Of a stretch of DNA of 20,894 bases, positions 1-7,917 are shown in pieces. Location of the stretch: positions 1 through 20,894 of the forward strand of contig CAZNHL010000071.1 of the NCBI GenBank assembly GCA_964572965.1, given 5' to 3'. Every line of letters begins with the position of its first letter. Positions within the stretch are counted from its first letter, which is position 1. The position numbers and the translations under genes are program-made. The DNA is from CAZNHL01 sp964572965. Its GTDB lineage: Bacteria; Bacteroidota; Bacteroidia; Cytophagales; UBA9547. The notes under the pieces are model-generated. The model was not told the DNA's origin. It was given only the letters and a program-made list of their open reading frames with translations, and did no database searches.

Positions 1-1308
1 TTTATCGTCTATTTTTCTGACGTCTGCATAGTAATCTTCAGCAATCAGCAGATTATCATCTTTATCTACAGAAAGCGAATTAATTGAGAAATAACGCGAC
101 TCATTGGCCTTTCCTTCGGCATAACCATCTTTATAAATACTTCCTGAAAAATTAGTAAACTTGCCTTCTGTGTCAATCTTGTAGATATTAGAACCATAAG
201 GCGCCAGAAAAATATTACCTCTACTGTCTACAGCTACACTATAAAAACCAAGGTTAGCATTACTGGCAAAACCATTCTGATAACCTGGTTTATTACTTTG
301 CCCGAAATACGTTTTTTCGTTCATATAACTATTGTAATAAGCAAAAGCTGAAATATAAACAGCATGCTGACCTTGATAGGTATAAATAAAATCGTTGGCA
401 TCGAGGAATGCCATACCTGAGATTATTCCTGAAATAGAGACAGGCGGAGTATCCTGTGAATTATCAGAAGCAAAAGTACTTACACTATCCTTGTCTTTGT
501 GAATCTTCCTGACACGGCTACTACCCAACTCAGAAACAAACAAGTCGCCATGTGCATTAAACTCTAGTCTGTCAGGATTATCAAACTTAGCTGCCAGACG
601 TGTACCATTTGCATAACCCTGCACATTTGAACCCGCCCAGGTTGATACAACATCATCCGGTGAGATTAAACGAATACTGTGTGTACCCTGCTCAGAAATG
701 TACACATTTCCCCCAGCATCAACAGCTACATCTTTTGGGTATTTGAACTGTGCCACAGAAATATCACCGTCTACATACCCCTGCAAACCGTTACCGAAAG
801 TTTTAAGAATAGTACCGTCAAGTGCTATTCTGCATACTTTATGTGCCCAATTGATCGCCACTACCAAAGTATTACTTGTCTTGTCATAAACAATACCTGA
901 GGGCTGCTGGATAACAACACTTATATTTGTACTGCCGTTGCCGGTAATTACAGTAACTGTACCTCCGGGAGTAATCTTCTTGATATTCCCTTGGGGTGCA
1001 TCTATCACATAAATATTGCCTTCAGCATCCTTAGTAATGTCAACAATCCCTAGAAGGTCTGTTGTCTGAGACTTCCCTGTTTTGATCACAGTTTCTGCAG
1101 TACCGTCCCATTTAAGCCTTCTGATGGCGTTATTATAAGCATCTACTACCAGTACATCCGAATTGCTCTCGACATACAAAGCACTAGGAGCATTAAGCAA
1201 AGTGGTATCAACTTGAATTTTGAGGTTTTCAATAAAGCCATTTTGTGCCAGTACAATTCTCTGAAACACTACAACAAAGAACAAAGCCAGTTTAAGTTTT
1301 TTCATCAT
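1..1308 (-). CDS. Secreted NHL-repeat (beta-propeller) protein, C-terminus outside the window
   Basis: An open frame runs uninterrupted from ATG at 1308 (a second ATG follows at 1305) to the window edge, giving 436 visible residues and no stop. Residues 1-22 form a signal peptide (MMKKLKLALFFVVVFQ, ending LAQ). The rest is a series of roughly 50-residue repeats of NHL type, with phrases such as PSGIVYDKTSNTLVVA, PKDVAVDAGGNVYISE, DRLEFNAHGDLFVSE and YSVAVDSRGNIFLAP, each followed by a short turn carrying a Gly-Tyr-x-(Asp/Asn)-Gly motif. NHL repeats fold as a beta-propeller and usually serve as binding scaffolds; the ligand here is unknown. In this phylum such proteins are often exported or surface-attached, and the missing C-terminus might hold a sorting domain. 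It is divergent from the MepB-like gene; I see no convincing promoter in the 119-bp gap. Confidence 0.85.
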   Translation of the reverse strand, partial: MMKKLKLALFFVVVFQRIVLAQNGFIENLKIQVDTTLLNAPSALYVESNSDVLVVDAYNNAIRRLKWDGTAETVIKTGKSQTTDLLGIVDITKDAEGNIYVIDAPQGNIKKITPGGTVTVITGNGSTNISVVIQQPSGIVYDKTSNTLVVAINWAHKVCRIALDGTILKTFGNGLQGYVDGDISVAQFKYPKDVAVDAGGNVYISEQGTHSIRLISPDDVVSTWAGSNVQGYANGTRLAAKFDNPDRLEFNAHGDLFVSELGSSRVRKIHKDKDSVSTFASDNSQDTPPVSISGIISGMAFLDANDFIYTYQGQHAVYISAFAYYNSYMNEKTYFGQSNKPGYQNGFASNANLGFYSVAVDSRGNIFLAPYGSNIYKIDTEGKFTNFSGSIYKDGYAEGKANESRYFSINSLSVDKDDNLLIAEDYYADVRKIDDK

Positions 1309-1427
1309 AAAAATTTTATCATAAGTTAATAAATTTAGCTATTCACTATCAAGATAATCTTATGTTTTATATTGCTTGTAAAGCTTAGCGCTTAATACCA
1401 TCTTTACCGGACACACATACACAAGCA

Positions 1428-1946
1428 ATGACGACTTACAATGCTCCTCTTCCTAAAGACCTCATTGCTGTTCAGGAATTACTTTTTAACGCTTGCGGAC
1501 TCCATTGTACCAACATCATAGCCGAAACGGAAAGCGCTGAATATACTGCTTATACTTTAACTCTAAACGGTAAAGCTATCAGATACAGAACAGCTAAAAT
1601 TACCCCCACTAAAGTTGGCCAATTTGTGACTTTATGGAAGAGAAGTAACAATGATGGCCCAATTGAACCATTTCATGTAAATGATACGCTTGATTTTGCC
1701 ATTATCAGTGTAAGAAAAGATAATCATTCCGGTATCTTCATTTTCCCCAAAACTGTACTGCTGGCAAAAGGTGTACTGTCCGATGATCATAAAGAAGGAA
1801 AACGTGCCATCAGGGTTTATCCACCATGGGACAATGCCATCAACAAACAGGCTCAGAAAACACAACAATGGCAACAGGACTACTTCATTAAAATTGCAGA
1901 TGCCAAACCTATTGAGTTCATGAAGGTAAAAGCACTTTTCAACTAA
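1428..1946 (+). CDS. MepB-like family protein
   Basis: This 172-residue protein matches what I know of the MepB family, named after the third gene of the staphylococcal mepRAB multidrug-efflux locus; its biochemical function is not established. The recognisable blocks are GKAIRYRTAKITPTKVGQF (48-66), a Trp-Lys-Arg (70-72), GPIEPFH (77-83), IFIFPKTVLLAKG (103-115), GKRAIRVYPPWD (124-135) and a late Gln-Trp-Gln-Gln-Asp-Tyr-Phe. There is no signal peptide or membrane segment, so it should be cytoplasmic. Length is close to full for the family. No MATE transporter or MarR regulator is beside it, so the efflux link does not carry over. The next gene begins 6 nt (or 0 nt) after its stop, which implies co-transcription. 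No clear promoter or Shine-Dalgarno sequence precedes the ATG. Confidence 0.8.
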   Translation: MTTYNAPLPKDLIAVQELLFNACGLHCTNIIAETESAEYTAYTLTLNGKAIRYRTAKITPTKVGQFVTLWKRSNNDGPIEPFHVNDTLDFAIISVRKDNHSGIFIFPKTVLLAKGVLSDDHKEGKRAIRVYPPWDNAINKQAQKTQQWQQDYFIKIADAKPIEFMKVKALFN

Positions 1947-1952
1947 ATGCTT

Positions 1953-2387
1953 ATGAGTAATACTTTCCCAGAAAAAATAAATACCCTCATATCATACTGG
2001 GCAACACAAGATCTGATAAATCTAAATGAAGGTGCTTCAGACGATTCAATCCTTGAATTAGAAAAAGATGTTGGCTTTACGTTTGAAGAAGACTTCAAAA
2101 CCTATTTAAAAACCGCCAATGGCTTTCAGAATTTCGACAGTGATGACCACTGGATTTCATTCTGGTCTATTGACAGGATAAGGGAAGAGCTAAATGACCA
2201 TCATCCCAAAGAGTTGATATGCTTTTCAGACTATTCAATTAACTTATGTAGTTTTGGATTCCACAGGAAAAACAAAAAAGTGTATATCCATTATCAAACC
2301 ATAGAAGGTTTTAAATTCCTGGCTGATTCATTTCATGAGTTTATCGATCTGTACTTAGACAACCCCGACCAAAAGATCATCATATAA
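1953..2387 (+). CDS. SMI1/KNR4 (SUKH) family protein
   Basis: The 144-residue product has the SUKH pattern: an acidic helix entering a 'Glu-x-x-x-Gly-Phe-x-Phe-x-x-Asp-Phe' stretch (VGFTFEEDF), then TYLKTANGF in place of the usual 'yL...NG', then a beta-rich C-terminal half ending in a helix (ADSFHEFIDLYL). SUKH proteins include immunity proteins of bacterial polymorphic toxins and diverse cytosolic adaptors. No toxin gene is visible beside it, so the immunity role is only a possibility. An in-frame ATG directly abuts the MepB stop at 1947 (extra Met-Leu); I prefer ATG 1953, which gives MSNTFPEK, but cannot exclude the other. It lies 6 nt after the MepB-like gene and is probably translated from the same mRNA. 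Confidence 0.78.
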   Translation: MSNTFPEKINTLISYWATQDLINLNEGASDDSILELEKDVGFTFEEDFKTYLKTANGFQNFDSDDHWISFWSIDRIREELNDHHPKELICFSDYSINLCSFGFHRKNKKVYIHYQTIEGFKFLADSFHEFIDLYLDNPDQKIII

Positions 2388-2459
2388 AATTGCTTTAAAT
2401 ACCGTCGCTGAAAGCCTTTATGAAAAAATTCCTAATATTGAGTAATCAAAAACCAACCT

Positions 2460-3233
2460 ATGTATAGATCCAACTCCCTTCCTTATTTAATGGGTGTAAG
2501 CCTAATGCTTGTCATTTTATATGTTGTTCTTCACTTGTTGCACATTCAGGCCGGTTCTATGATCGACTGGATCACCGGTATCATTGCTTTCTGGTGGCTG
2601 ACAGGAATTACTACTTTGCCATGGGATATGCACTTTACAGCCAAAGACTTACTACACGAAGCTAAAATCTCTGAAGACAAGAAAATAACACTGGATGAAA
2701 ATGATATTGCCTACGCGAAAAAACAGGCCAGTCTTTTCCTTAAAATAGCTATTGTTCTCCATGCTGTTTCTGCCCTTGCACTATATGCGCTGGCTTATTT
2801 CGGTATCAGTTCTATTGGTTATTTTGCAGCTGTAGTTGCCATTGTACTTACGTTTGTAAGACCGGCTTACCGACTTTACGATTTCATCATCAGCAGGCTA
2901 CAGAGTATCCACAGAAAGATCCTTTATCCAAGAGAAGATGTGTATGAGCTACGTGCCGAAATCACCAGGCAAACTGAGCGTATTGATTCACTTGTTGCCA
3001 TGCTTGATCTTAGCCAGGAAGATTCATGGGGATCTGCCACAATAACTGAACTGAAAAAGGTTGCAGCACACAGCAAGCAGGTTGAAGAGCACTTAGAACA
3101 ACTGAGCCGCGAAAATGACAAAGCCCATGCTGATCTTTCTACCAAAACACAACAGGAAATTGCTAAACTATCTGAAGACGCTCAATTCCTGAACCAGGCA
3201 CGAGAGGTGATCAGGTTCTTTAAAAATGCTTAA
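2460..3233 (+). CDS. Uncharacterised four-helix membrane protein with cytosolic coiled-coil tail
   Basis: I do not recognise a named family. The 257 residues divide into an N-terminal membrane half and a soluble C-terminal half. Hydrophobic segments lie near residues 9-28, 36-54, 91-114 and 118-138. The second is Trp-rich (FWWLTGITTLPW), and a charged loop (60-90) separates the two pairs. From about residue 160 the sequence is charged, with heptad-like spacing (VYELRAEITRQTERIDSLV, then LKKVAAHSKQVEEHLEQL), and is probably a coiled coil to about residue 245. This architecture would suit a scaffold or oligomeric membrane adaptor, but no catalytic motif is visible. It starts 72 nt after the SUKH gene and is followed by a strong terminator, so it probably ends a three-gene transcript. 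A 15-codon reading frame from 2420 overlaps its start and is likely incidental. Confidence 0.75.
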   Translation: MYRSNSLPYLMGVSLMLVILYVVLHLLHIQAGSMIDWITGIIAFWWLTGITTLPWDMHFTAKDLLHEAKISEDKKITLDENDIAYAKKQASLFLKIAIVLHAVSALALYALAYFGISSIGYFAAVVAIVLTFVRPAYRLYDFIISRLQSIHRKILYPREDVYELRAEITRQTERIDSLVAMLDLSQEDSWGSATITELKKVAAHSKQVEEHLEQLSRENDKAHADLSTKTQQEIAKLSEDAQFLNQAREVIRFFKNA

Positions 3234-3280
3234 GGGAATCATGAGATTTCCGCTTTAAAAACGGAACTGTTTAGTCGAAT

Positions 3281-3317
3281 GCATCAGGTGGAGGAATTTC
3301 CAGCCTGGTGCTTTTTT
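3281..3317 (+). terminator. Intrinsic terminator after the membrane-protein gene
   Basis: The arm GCATCAGG (3281-3288) pairs with CCTGGTGC (3304-3311), with further inner TGGA/TCCA pairing, and is followed at once by six T residues. It sits 48 nt after the stop at 3233. The remaining spacer up to 3355 holds nothing else I can identify. Confidence 0.8.
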
Positions 3318-3355
3318 ATTTTTGATATTGTTATGGTAATTGAGTTTATCTAAAC

Positions 3356-4765
3356 TTAATAATAAATAACTCCATGAGTAGCTGTTGTAAATAAAGGCAC
3401 AATTGCTGACTGACCGGCTCTTCCTTTTACTTTATAGTCAACCTGTTTTGTACCATAATTACCTCCCGTTTGCAATTGAATTGTATTCTCTCCTTCATTC
3501 AAAGGTACACGGGCATAAGAAATATCATGAGGAATAGTTTGCCAGTTTCTTGTATCTGCTTTTTCTGTAATTGCATTTAACACACCCAAAGCAGCTCCGG
3601 CATATTGATTTTGGTTTCTTAAGGCATATTCAGCAGCTTTCTTAATAGCAACACGTAACAACTCTTCCGACAAATCCTGAATAACCCTGTCTTTCAGGCA
3701 TTTAACAGCAACAGCATTCACATCCTGAATCAAAGAAAACTCATACTTAGCACCATTGGCACTTAAAAAGCCATTCGAATACTGTAAAGGTCTTTCATTG
3801 TACTTAGGCATCACTACTCTCAAAAATGTCAGATCAGACAGATTACCTTCTCCCTGCCCCGATGGTAAAATAAACGGAAAATTAAACCCATATTCATCAT
3901 TTGTAAAGTTAACCATTCCTCCGGCGCCTTTGACAACCACAAAGTTAATTGACCATTCATCTTTTACCGGCCCAAGACCATTGTTCCAAAGCACAATTGC
4001 CTCACCACCCGAACTTTTAGCAGGAGCCTCATATTTCATTCCGAACTCTTTTTCATAAAAAGAAAGAAAGTCAGATGTACCGTTTTTATAAGACAGCCTG
4101 ATCAAATCTTTTTTCAACTGCTCAGGCACAGACATTTTGAAAAATTTAGAATAATCTTCCTTATAGATTGTATAAGCATTTCTCATACAGACAAAAGCAT
4201 TGTTATCATCGCCACTGGCTTCGAAAATCAAACCCATAAATGTCTGGATAAAAGCATCTCTTTTGAACCTGTTAGCACCTTTGTATTTATCACTTAACAC
4301 AAGTGACTTCTGGTACATTCTTCTTACTTCTACCAAAGCATACTCCGTATTTCCCATAGCAAGGAAATTAAGCGCTTTGTAATAATTGATCATCAGTACC
4401 TCTACATCTTCACCAGCATAAGTAGTTGCCATTGGATTGGTAACCAGAGACAAAGCTGAAGTAGCATAGTTCTTCTTGTAATCCTCTGTAAAAATGTAAG
4501 CCTTCTCAAAGTAATCGTTACTTTCAACATTTTTACCAAGCATATAAGCTATTGTGCCGGCATTTAACCAATACAATAACCTGTTTTTCCCATTGGCTTC
4601 CTTTGTAGCTTTTTTACTGGTAATTAATTTCTCGGCCCCTTCAAAATTCCCCGACTCAAAATTAGTCTGAATTGCTACCTGCTTCTGATAATAGGTAGCG
4701 CAACCCGTTAAAATAAGGGTTGCCAATAAAAAAGCACTAATTAACTTCAGGTACTTAAATTTCAT
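3356..4765 (-). CDS. COG3014-like TPR-type outer-membrane lipoprotein
   Basis: The 469-residue protein begins with a lipoprotein signal (MKFKYLKLISAFLLATLILTGC; lipobox Leu-Thr-Gly-Cys with Cys22), so it should be anchored in the envelope. Residues about 30-230 look like helical TPR-type repeats, with alternating phrases such as FESGNFEGAEKLI, LYWLNAGTIAYMLG, YFEKAYIFTEDYKK, YKALNFLAMGNTEYALVEV and IFEASGDDNNAFVCMRNAY. The C-terminal part is beta-rich and repeatedly Gly-containing. I associate this plan with COG3014 proteins, which in other bacteria are encoded beside LpoB-like lipoproteins, as here. The biochemical role is unproven; a part in peptidoglycan synthesis control or envelope assembly is an inference from the neighbour. 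It follows the LpoB-like gene in the same direction after a 79-nt gap that contains a terminator-like hairpin. Confidence 0.78.
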   Translation of the reverse strand: MKFKYLKLISAFLLATLILTGCATYYQKQVAIQTNFESGNFEGAEKLITSKKATKEANGKNRLLYWLNAGTIAYMLGKNVESNDYFEKAYIFTEDYKKNYATSALSLVTNPMATTYAGEDVEVLMINYYKALNFLAMGNTEYALVEVRRMYQKSLVLSDKYKGANRFKRDAFIQTFMGLIFEASGDDNNAFVCMRNAYTIYKEDYSKFFKMSVPEQLKKDLIRLSYKNGTSDFLSFYEKEFGMKYEAPAKSSGGEAIVLWNNGLGPVKDEWSINFVVVKGAGGMVNFTNDEYGFNFPFILPSGQGEGNLSDLTFLRVVMPKYNERPLQYSNGFLSANGAKYEFSLIQDVNAVAVKCLKDRVIQDLSEELLRVAIKKAAEYALRNQNQYAGAALGVLNAITEKADTRNWQTIPHDISYARVPLNEGENTIQLQTGGNYGTKQVDYKVKGRAGQSAIVPLFTTATHGVIYY

Positions 4766-4779
4766 TTGAGAATAGGCTT

Positions 4780-4830
4780 AAAAACAAGGGGGATTTGTCA
4801 TTAGTAATAATACCAATGGCAAATCCCCTT
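4780..4830 (-). terminator. Hairpin with T-run between the LpoB-like and COG3014-like genes
   Basis: On the minus strand GGGGATTTG (4828-4820) pairs with CAAATCCCC (4797-4789), with an additional CATT/AATG pairing inside. The 3' arm leads into a T-rich run at 4786-4780. The structure falls in the 79-nt gap and ends about 15-20 nt before the ATG of the downstream gene, so it could end most LpoB transcripts and make COG3014 expression depend on readthrough. The opposite strand also has a short T-run (4828-4832), so it may act in both directions. Confidence 0.65.
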
Positions 4831-4844
4831 TTAAAGTTATTATA

Positions 4845-5432
4845 CTAGTTCTTGATATACTTCATTATTTCTTTGTTACCGATCCAAACTTTTTCGTTTG
4901 TTTCCATATCAGTAAGCTCCATTGTTGTTTTATAGAAAACAGCTTTCTTCTTGTTGTACTGGTCAATTACAGAACTGATAGTACCAAACAACATAAAGTC
5001 AGCACCTAATTCCTTACCAAATTTCTTAGCTGTTTCCTCAGAAGCAAATTGCCCCTGCTCAGCTCTTTCCTGGCGTACTTTATCGCGGAAATCGCTATTC
5101 TGAACTACTCTTACCAAACCTGTATTGATAAATTCAATTTCCATTTCTTTAATGAAAACATCAGCATCAATCAACTCTGTCGTTTTATTTAGTACATACC
5201 CGACAATTACAGTAGGCTTTTTCTTTTTCGCATCAAAGAAATTAGCTCTCCATGGACGGTTCATTACGTCATGTACCATCTCCTGTGCTACCATCTTAGA
5301 ATCAGTCGCGTTCCATCTGCCGCTCAAGTCTATTTGAGTATCCGGGCTCACACGGGTTACGCTTCTTTTACATGCCATTCCGGCCATAGCAAGTGAGGCC
5401 AGTAAAAAAATACGAATGATATTCTTTTTCAT
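4845..5432 (-). CDS. LpoB-like penicillin-binding-protein-activator family lipoprotein
   Basis: I chose ATG 5432, which gives MKKNIIRIFLLASLAMAGMAC, a lipoprotein signal with Cys21; an upstream TTG extension has no signal-like start. The mature 175 residues fit the LpoB/COG3417 family: a Ser/Asp-rich linker ending IDLSGRWNATDSKMV, a strand KKPTVIVGYVLNKT, then IDADVFIKEMEIEFINTGLVRVV, the charged stretch FRDKVRQERAEQ, and GADFMLFGTISSV. In Enterobacteria LpoB is an outer-membrane lipoprotein that stimulates the transpeptidase PBP1b. Whether a Bacteroidota homologue does this is not shown, since the PBP1b docking domain is not general. The gene lies 70 nt downstream of the TonB receptor and has its own -7-like element, so it may be both read through and separately transcribed. 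Confidence 0.82.
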   Translation of the reverse strand: MKKNIIRIFLLASLAMAGMACKRSVTRVSPDTQIDLSGRWNATDSKMVAQEMVHDVMNRPWRANFFDAKKKKPTVIVGYVLNKTTELIDADVFIKEMEIEFINTGLVRVVQNSDFRDKVRQERAEQGQFASEETAKKFGKELGADFMLFGTISSVIDQYNKKKAVFYKTTMELTDMETNEKVWIGNKEIMKYIKN

Positions 5433-5473
5433 ATTAATTGAATTAAAACAAGTAGGTATAAATATACTAAGTG

Positions 5474-5481
5474 CAAACATA
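5474..5481 (-). promoter_or_regulatory. Candidate -7 element (TATGTTTG) for the LpoB-like gene
   Basis: On the minus strand TATGTTTG is an exact match to the Bacteroidota -7 consensus TAnnTTTG, 41 nt before the chosen ATG. No good -33 TTTG sits 19-20 nt upstream, so this is a partial promoter only. Confidence 0.4.
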
Positions 5482-5502
5482 CAAATACTGTTCCAGGAAT
5501 CA

Positions 5503-7890
5503 TTAGAAGTAAACAACTAGTTTAAAGTTCACGAAACGCTGTGACAATGTTAACGGTACAGCATAGTTGTTATTGCTGTAATCTTTCACCCAAACATACG
5601 CCATGGTGTTATTTATTCCTAATAAGTTTAATACTTCAAGACCGATCCAGACTGACCTAAACATTTTAGATGTTCTTGTGCCCGGCTCATTGAAAGTAAG
5701 CAGTTTTGAAAAACCTATATCAACTCTCCTGTAAGCAGGCCCATTGAATGAATTTCGGTATGCAGGTTCATTAGGCGGCCCAAACGGCAAACCTGTACCA
5801 TAAATCATATTCAGGTAAACTTTGATAGACGGATAATTCGGGATATGGTCCTGAAAATAAATACCCACAGTTACACGCTGGTCTGAAGGTCTTCGAATAT
5901 AGCCTTTGCCATCACCGACAATGTCTTCTTTAGTGGACATCACTCCTAAACTAAACCAGGACTCCTCTCCTTTTGCAAACTCTCCCGACAAACGAAAATC
6001 TACACCTGTCGCATAAGCAGTACCTGTTTTATTCGGATAGTACCTGATTTTCTGATTAATGATATCATAAGGGATTACGTGCTCAATGTATTTGTAATAA
6101 CCTTCCATTGAAAGCTTAAAGGGCCTGTCCCAACCTTTAAATTTATAATCTGTTCCGGCAATAACCTGATATGATGTTTGCGCTTTTATATTTTTGTTTA
6201 AAGCCCCTGAAGAATCACGTAACTCTCTGTAAAAAGCAGGCTGCTGATAAATACCTGTAGCCAGTCTGAATTGCCAGTTACGTACCCATGCTGGTTTTAA
6301 GAAATACTGAATGCGCGGCCCAAACAGCACTTCCTGATTTACATCCCAATAACCGGTACGAATACCCAAAACTATTTTATGAATAGAATCAGGAACAATG
6401 CTGGTCTGTACATACCCACTGAAACGGTTGCTATTCAATTCGTTTTTAGAAGAAAGACCCTTGATATCGTGAGGCCTGATAAAGCCTGCCGAATCTGTAA
6501 AGGTATATTCAGCCACCTTGTCCTGAATAGATTCATAGCTATAACGTGCACCAACTTCAACATCAACTTTATCAGAAAGTATCCAGGTATTTCTGTTTTC
6601 AAGCGTTATGACCTGCGCATCCAGCAAGTTTCTTGAATAATTGTAAATAGTACCCAAACCGGCTATAGTAGCGCATTTATTTGCAGAATTCGGGTCTCCC
6701 GGATCTAAAGAAACATCACATAACCTATAGCCACTTTCAAGGTCAGTGTATTCCCGCTCTCTAGTAGTCATAAAAGAACCTATCACCGTAGATTTAAACT
6801 TGCTACTGAAAACATGATTGAGCTTCAGACCACTTTGAAAAGTATTATAATTCATTGTTTCACTACCATCAAATGCTACATTGAAAGTCATAGGCCTATC
6901 CAATGTACCAAATGATATCTGACTAGTTTCCGGCTTGGAATAATAGCTGTTATTAGCATAATAAAACAAAAGCCCTAATGTCGTTTTATTACGCTGAACA
7001 GAGCTTTTTCTTGTCAGGTCGTATTTAAAATAGCTCTGCAAATCAAAAAAGCGAGGAAAATACTGTCCCTTTACAGGCAGGGTACCGAGAAGGTATTTTG
7101 AGTTTTTATAACGTCCGCCAACTACTGCGCTAAAACGGCCATCCTTAGAACCTGATTCTAAATGAGCACTTGCCCCAAGCATACTTAGGGTAGCTGAACC
7201 AGCGAATTTTTTAGGTTCTTTATATTTAACATTCAGAACAGAAGACAGTTTATCGCCATAAACGGCATTCCAGCCTCCGGCCTGAAACTCAACACCAGAA
7301 ACAAGATTGGGGTTGATAAAGCTTAAACCTTCCTGTTGACCTGCAGGTACTAAAAAAGGGCGATAAACCTGCATATCATTAACATAGACCTGGTTTTCAT
7401 CAAAGTTACCTCCTCTTACTGTATAAGCCGATGATAATTCATTGTTAGCAACCACACCAGGCATTGTTGCAAGCACCTTATTGAAATCGCCGAAAGCTGA
7501 AGGGAAATATTTTATAGCCTTTGGATCTATTGACATAATTCCGCCATCTTTCTCTGACTGATCAACAATGTCAACCTGATTCAAGATCTTATCAGTAGCA
7601 ATAAGCTTATAGTCAATGGTATTACTTCCTCCTTTTAAAGTAATAGATTTTTCAATTTTCTGATAGCCAATCAAAAAAATGATAATGGTATAATCTCCCG
7701 GAGTGTCAACAGACAGCTTAAACTGTCCTTTTACATCTGTAGCTGTAGAAGAGTTTGTGTTTTTAATAATTACAATAGCCTCTTCCAAAGGTTTGCCATC
7801 GTTATCGCTCACCTTACCTGTCAATAAAACAGACTGGCCTTGAGCGAAAAACGCTATACAAATAAAAAATACTAGAAAGAGGTTCCTCAT
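5503..7890 (-). CDS. TonB-dependent outer-membrane receptor with N-terminal CarboxypepD_reg-like domain
   Basis: The start MRNLFLVFF at 7890 is preferred because it begins a signal peptide (cleavage near AQGQS, about residue 18); the upstream GTG extension has no such feature. The protein is 795 residues. Residues about 20-105 form a carboxypeptidase-regulatory-like fold (LTGKVSDNDGKPLEEAIVII, then GQFKLSVDTPGDYTI). Residues about 125-235 form the plug (MPGVVANNELSSAYTVRGGNFDE... starts near 150; VYVNDMQVYRP; GGWNAVYGDKLSSVLNV). The remainder is a beta-barrel with alternating aromatic strands and a terminal aromatic residue (LVVYF). Such receptors import large ligands with TonB energy. No SusD partner is present, so the substrate is not a predictable polysaccharide. 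It follows rpe by 27 nt and precedes the LpoB-like gene by 70 nt, so co-transcription with rpe is likely. Confidence 0.9.
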   Translation of the reverse strand: MRNLFLVFFICIAFFAQGQSVLLTGKVSDNDGKPLEEAIVIIKNTNSSTATDVKGQFKLSVDTPGDYTIIIFLIGYQKIEKSITLKGGSNTIDYKLIATDKILNQVDIVDQSEKDGGIMSIDPKAIKYFPSAFGDFNKVLATMPGVVANNELSSAYTVRGGNFDENQVYVNDMQVYRPFLVPAGQQEGLSFINPNLVSGVEFQAGGWNAVYGDKLSSVLNVKYKEPKKFAGSATLSMLGASAHLESGSKDGRFSAVVGGRYKNSKYLLGTLPVKGQYFPRFFDLQSYFKYDLTRKSSVQRNKTTLGLLFYYANNSYYSKPETSQISFGTLDRPMTFNVAFDGSETMNYNTFQSGLKLNHVFSSKFKSTVIGSFMTTREREYTDLESGYRLCDVSLDPGDPNSANKCATIAGLGTIYNYSRNLLDAQVITLENRNTWILSDKVDVEVGARYSYESIQDKVAEYTFTDSAGFIRPHDIKGLSSKNELNSNRFSGYVQTSIVPDSIHKIVLGIRTGYWDVNQEVLFGPRIQYFLKPAWVRNWQFRLATGIYQQPAFYRELRDSSGALNKNIKAQTSYQVIAGTDYKFKGWDRPFKLSMEGYYKYIEHVIPYDIINQKIRYYPNKTGTAYATGVDFRLSGEFAKGEESWFSLGVMSTKEDIVGDGKGYIRRPSDQRVTVGIYFQDHIPNYPSIKVYLNMIYGTGLPFGPPNEPAYRNSFNGPAYRRVDIGFSKLLTFNEPGTRTSKMFRSVWIGLEVLNLLGINNTMAYVWVKDYSNNNYAVPLTLSQRFVNFKLVVYF

Positions 7891-7917
7891 TTCAGCAATA
7901 ACGACACACAAGGCGTC

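Noticed and set aside
679..900. Plus-strand frames within 679-900
   Set aside because: They are antisense to the NHL-repeat gene, which has a continuous frame, signal peptide and clear repeats on the minus strand.
2420..2467. A 15-codon frame (MKKFLILSNQ...) overlapping the start of the membrane-protein gene
   Set aside because: It is too short, has no supporting signals and could occur by chance; a leader peptide role is possible but unsupported.
1428..3233. A complete toxin-immunity or defence system around the SUKH gene
   Set aside because: No toxin, nuclease, or known defence domain is seen in the neighbouring genes; only the SUKH fold hints at it.
5433..5516. Longer N-terminus of the LpoB-like protein from a TTG codon
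   Set aside because: It would bury the lipoprotein signal peptide 28 residues inside and would overlap the -7-like element; ATG 5432 fits better.
7891..7911. GTG extension of the TonB receptor
   Set aside because: The internal ATG at 7890 begins a normal signal peptide, and the extension adds nothing recognisable.
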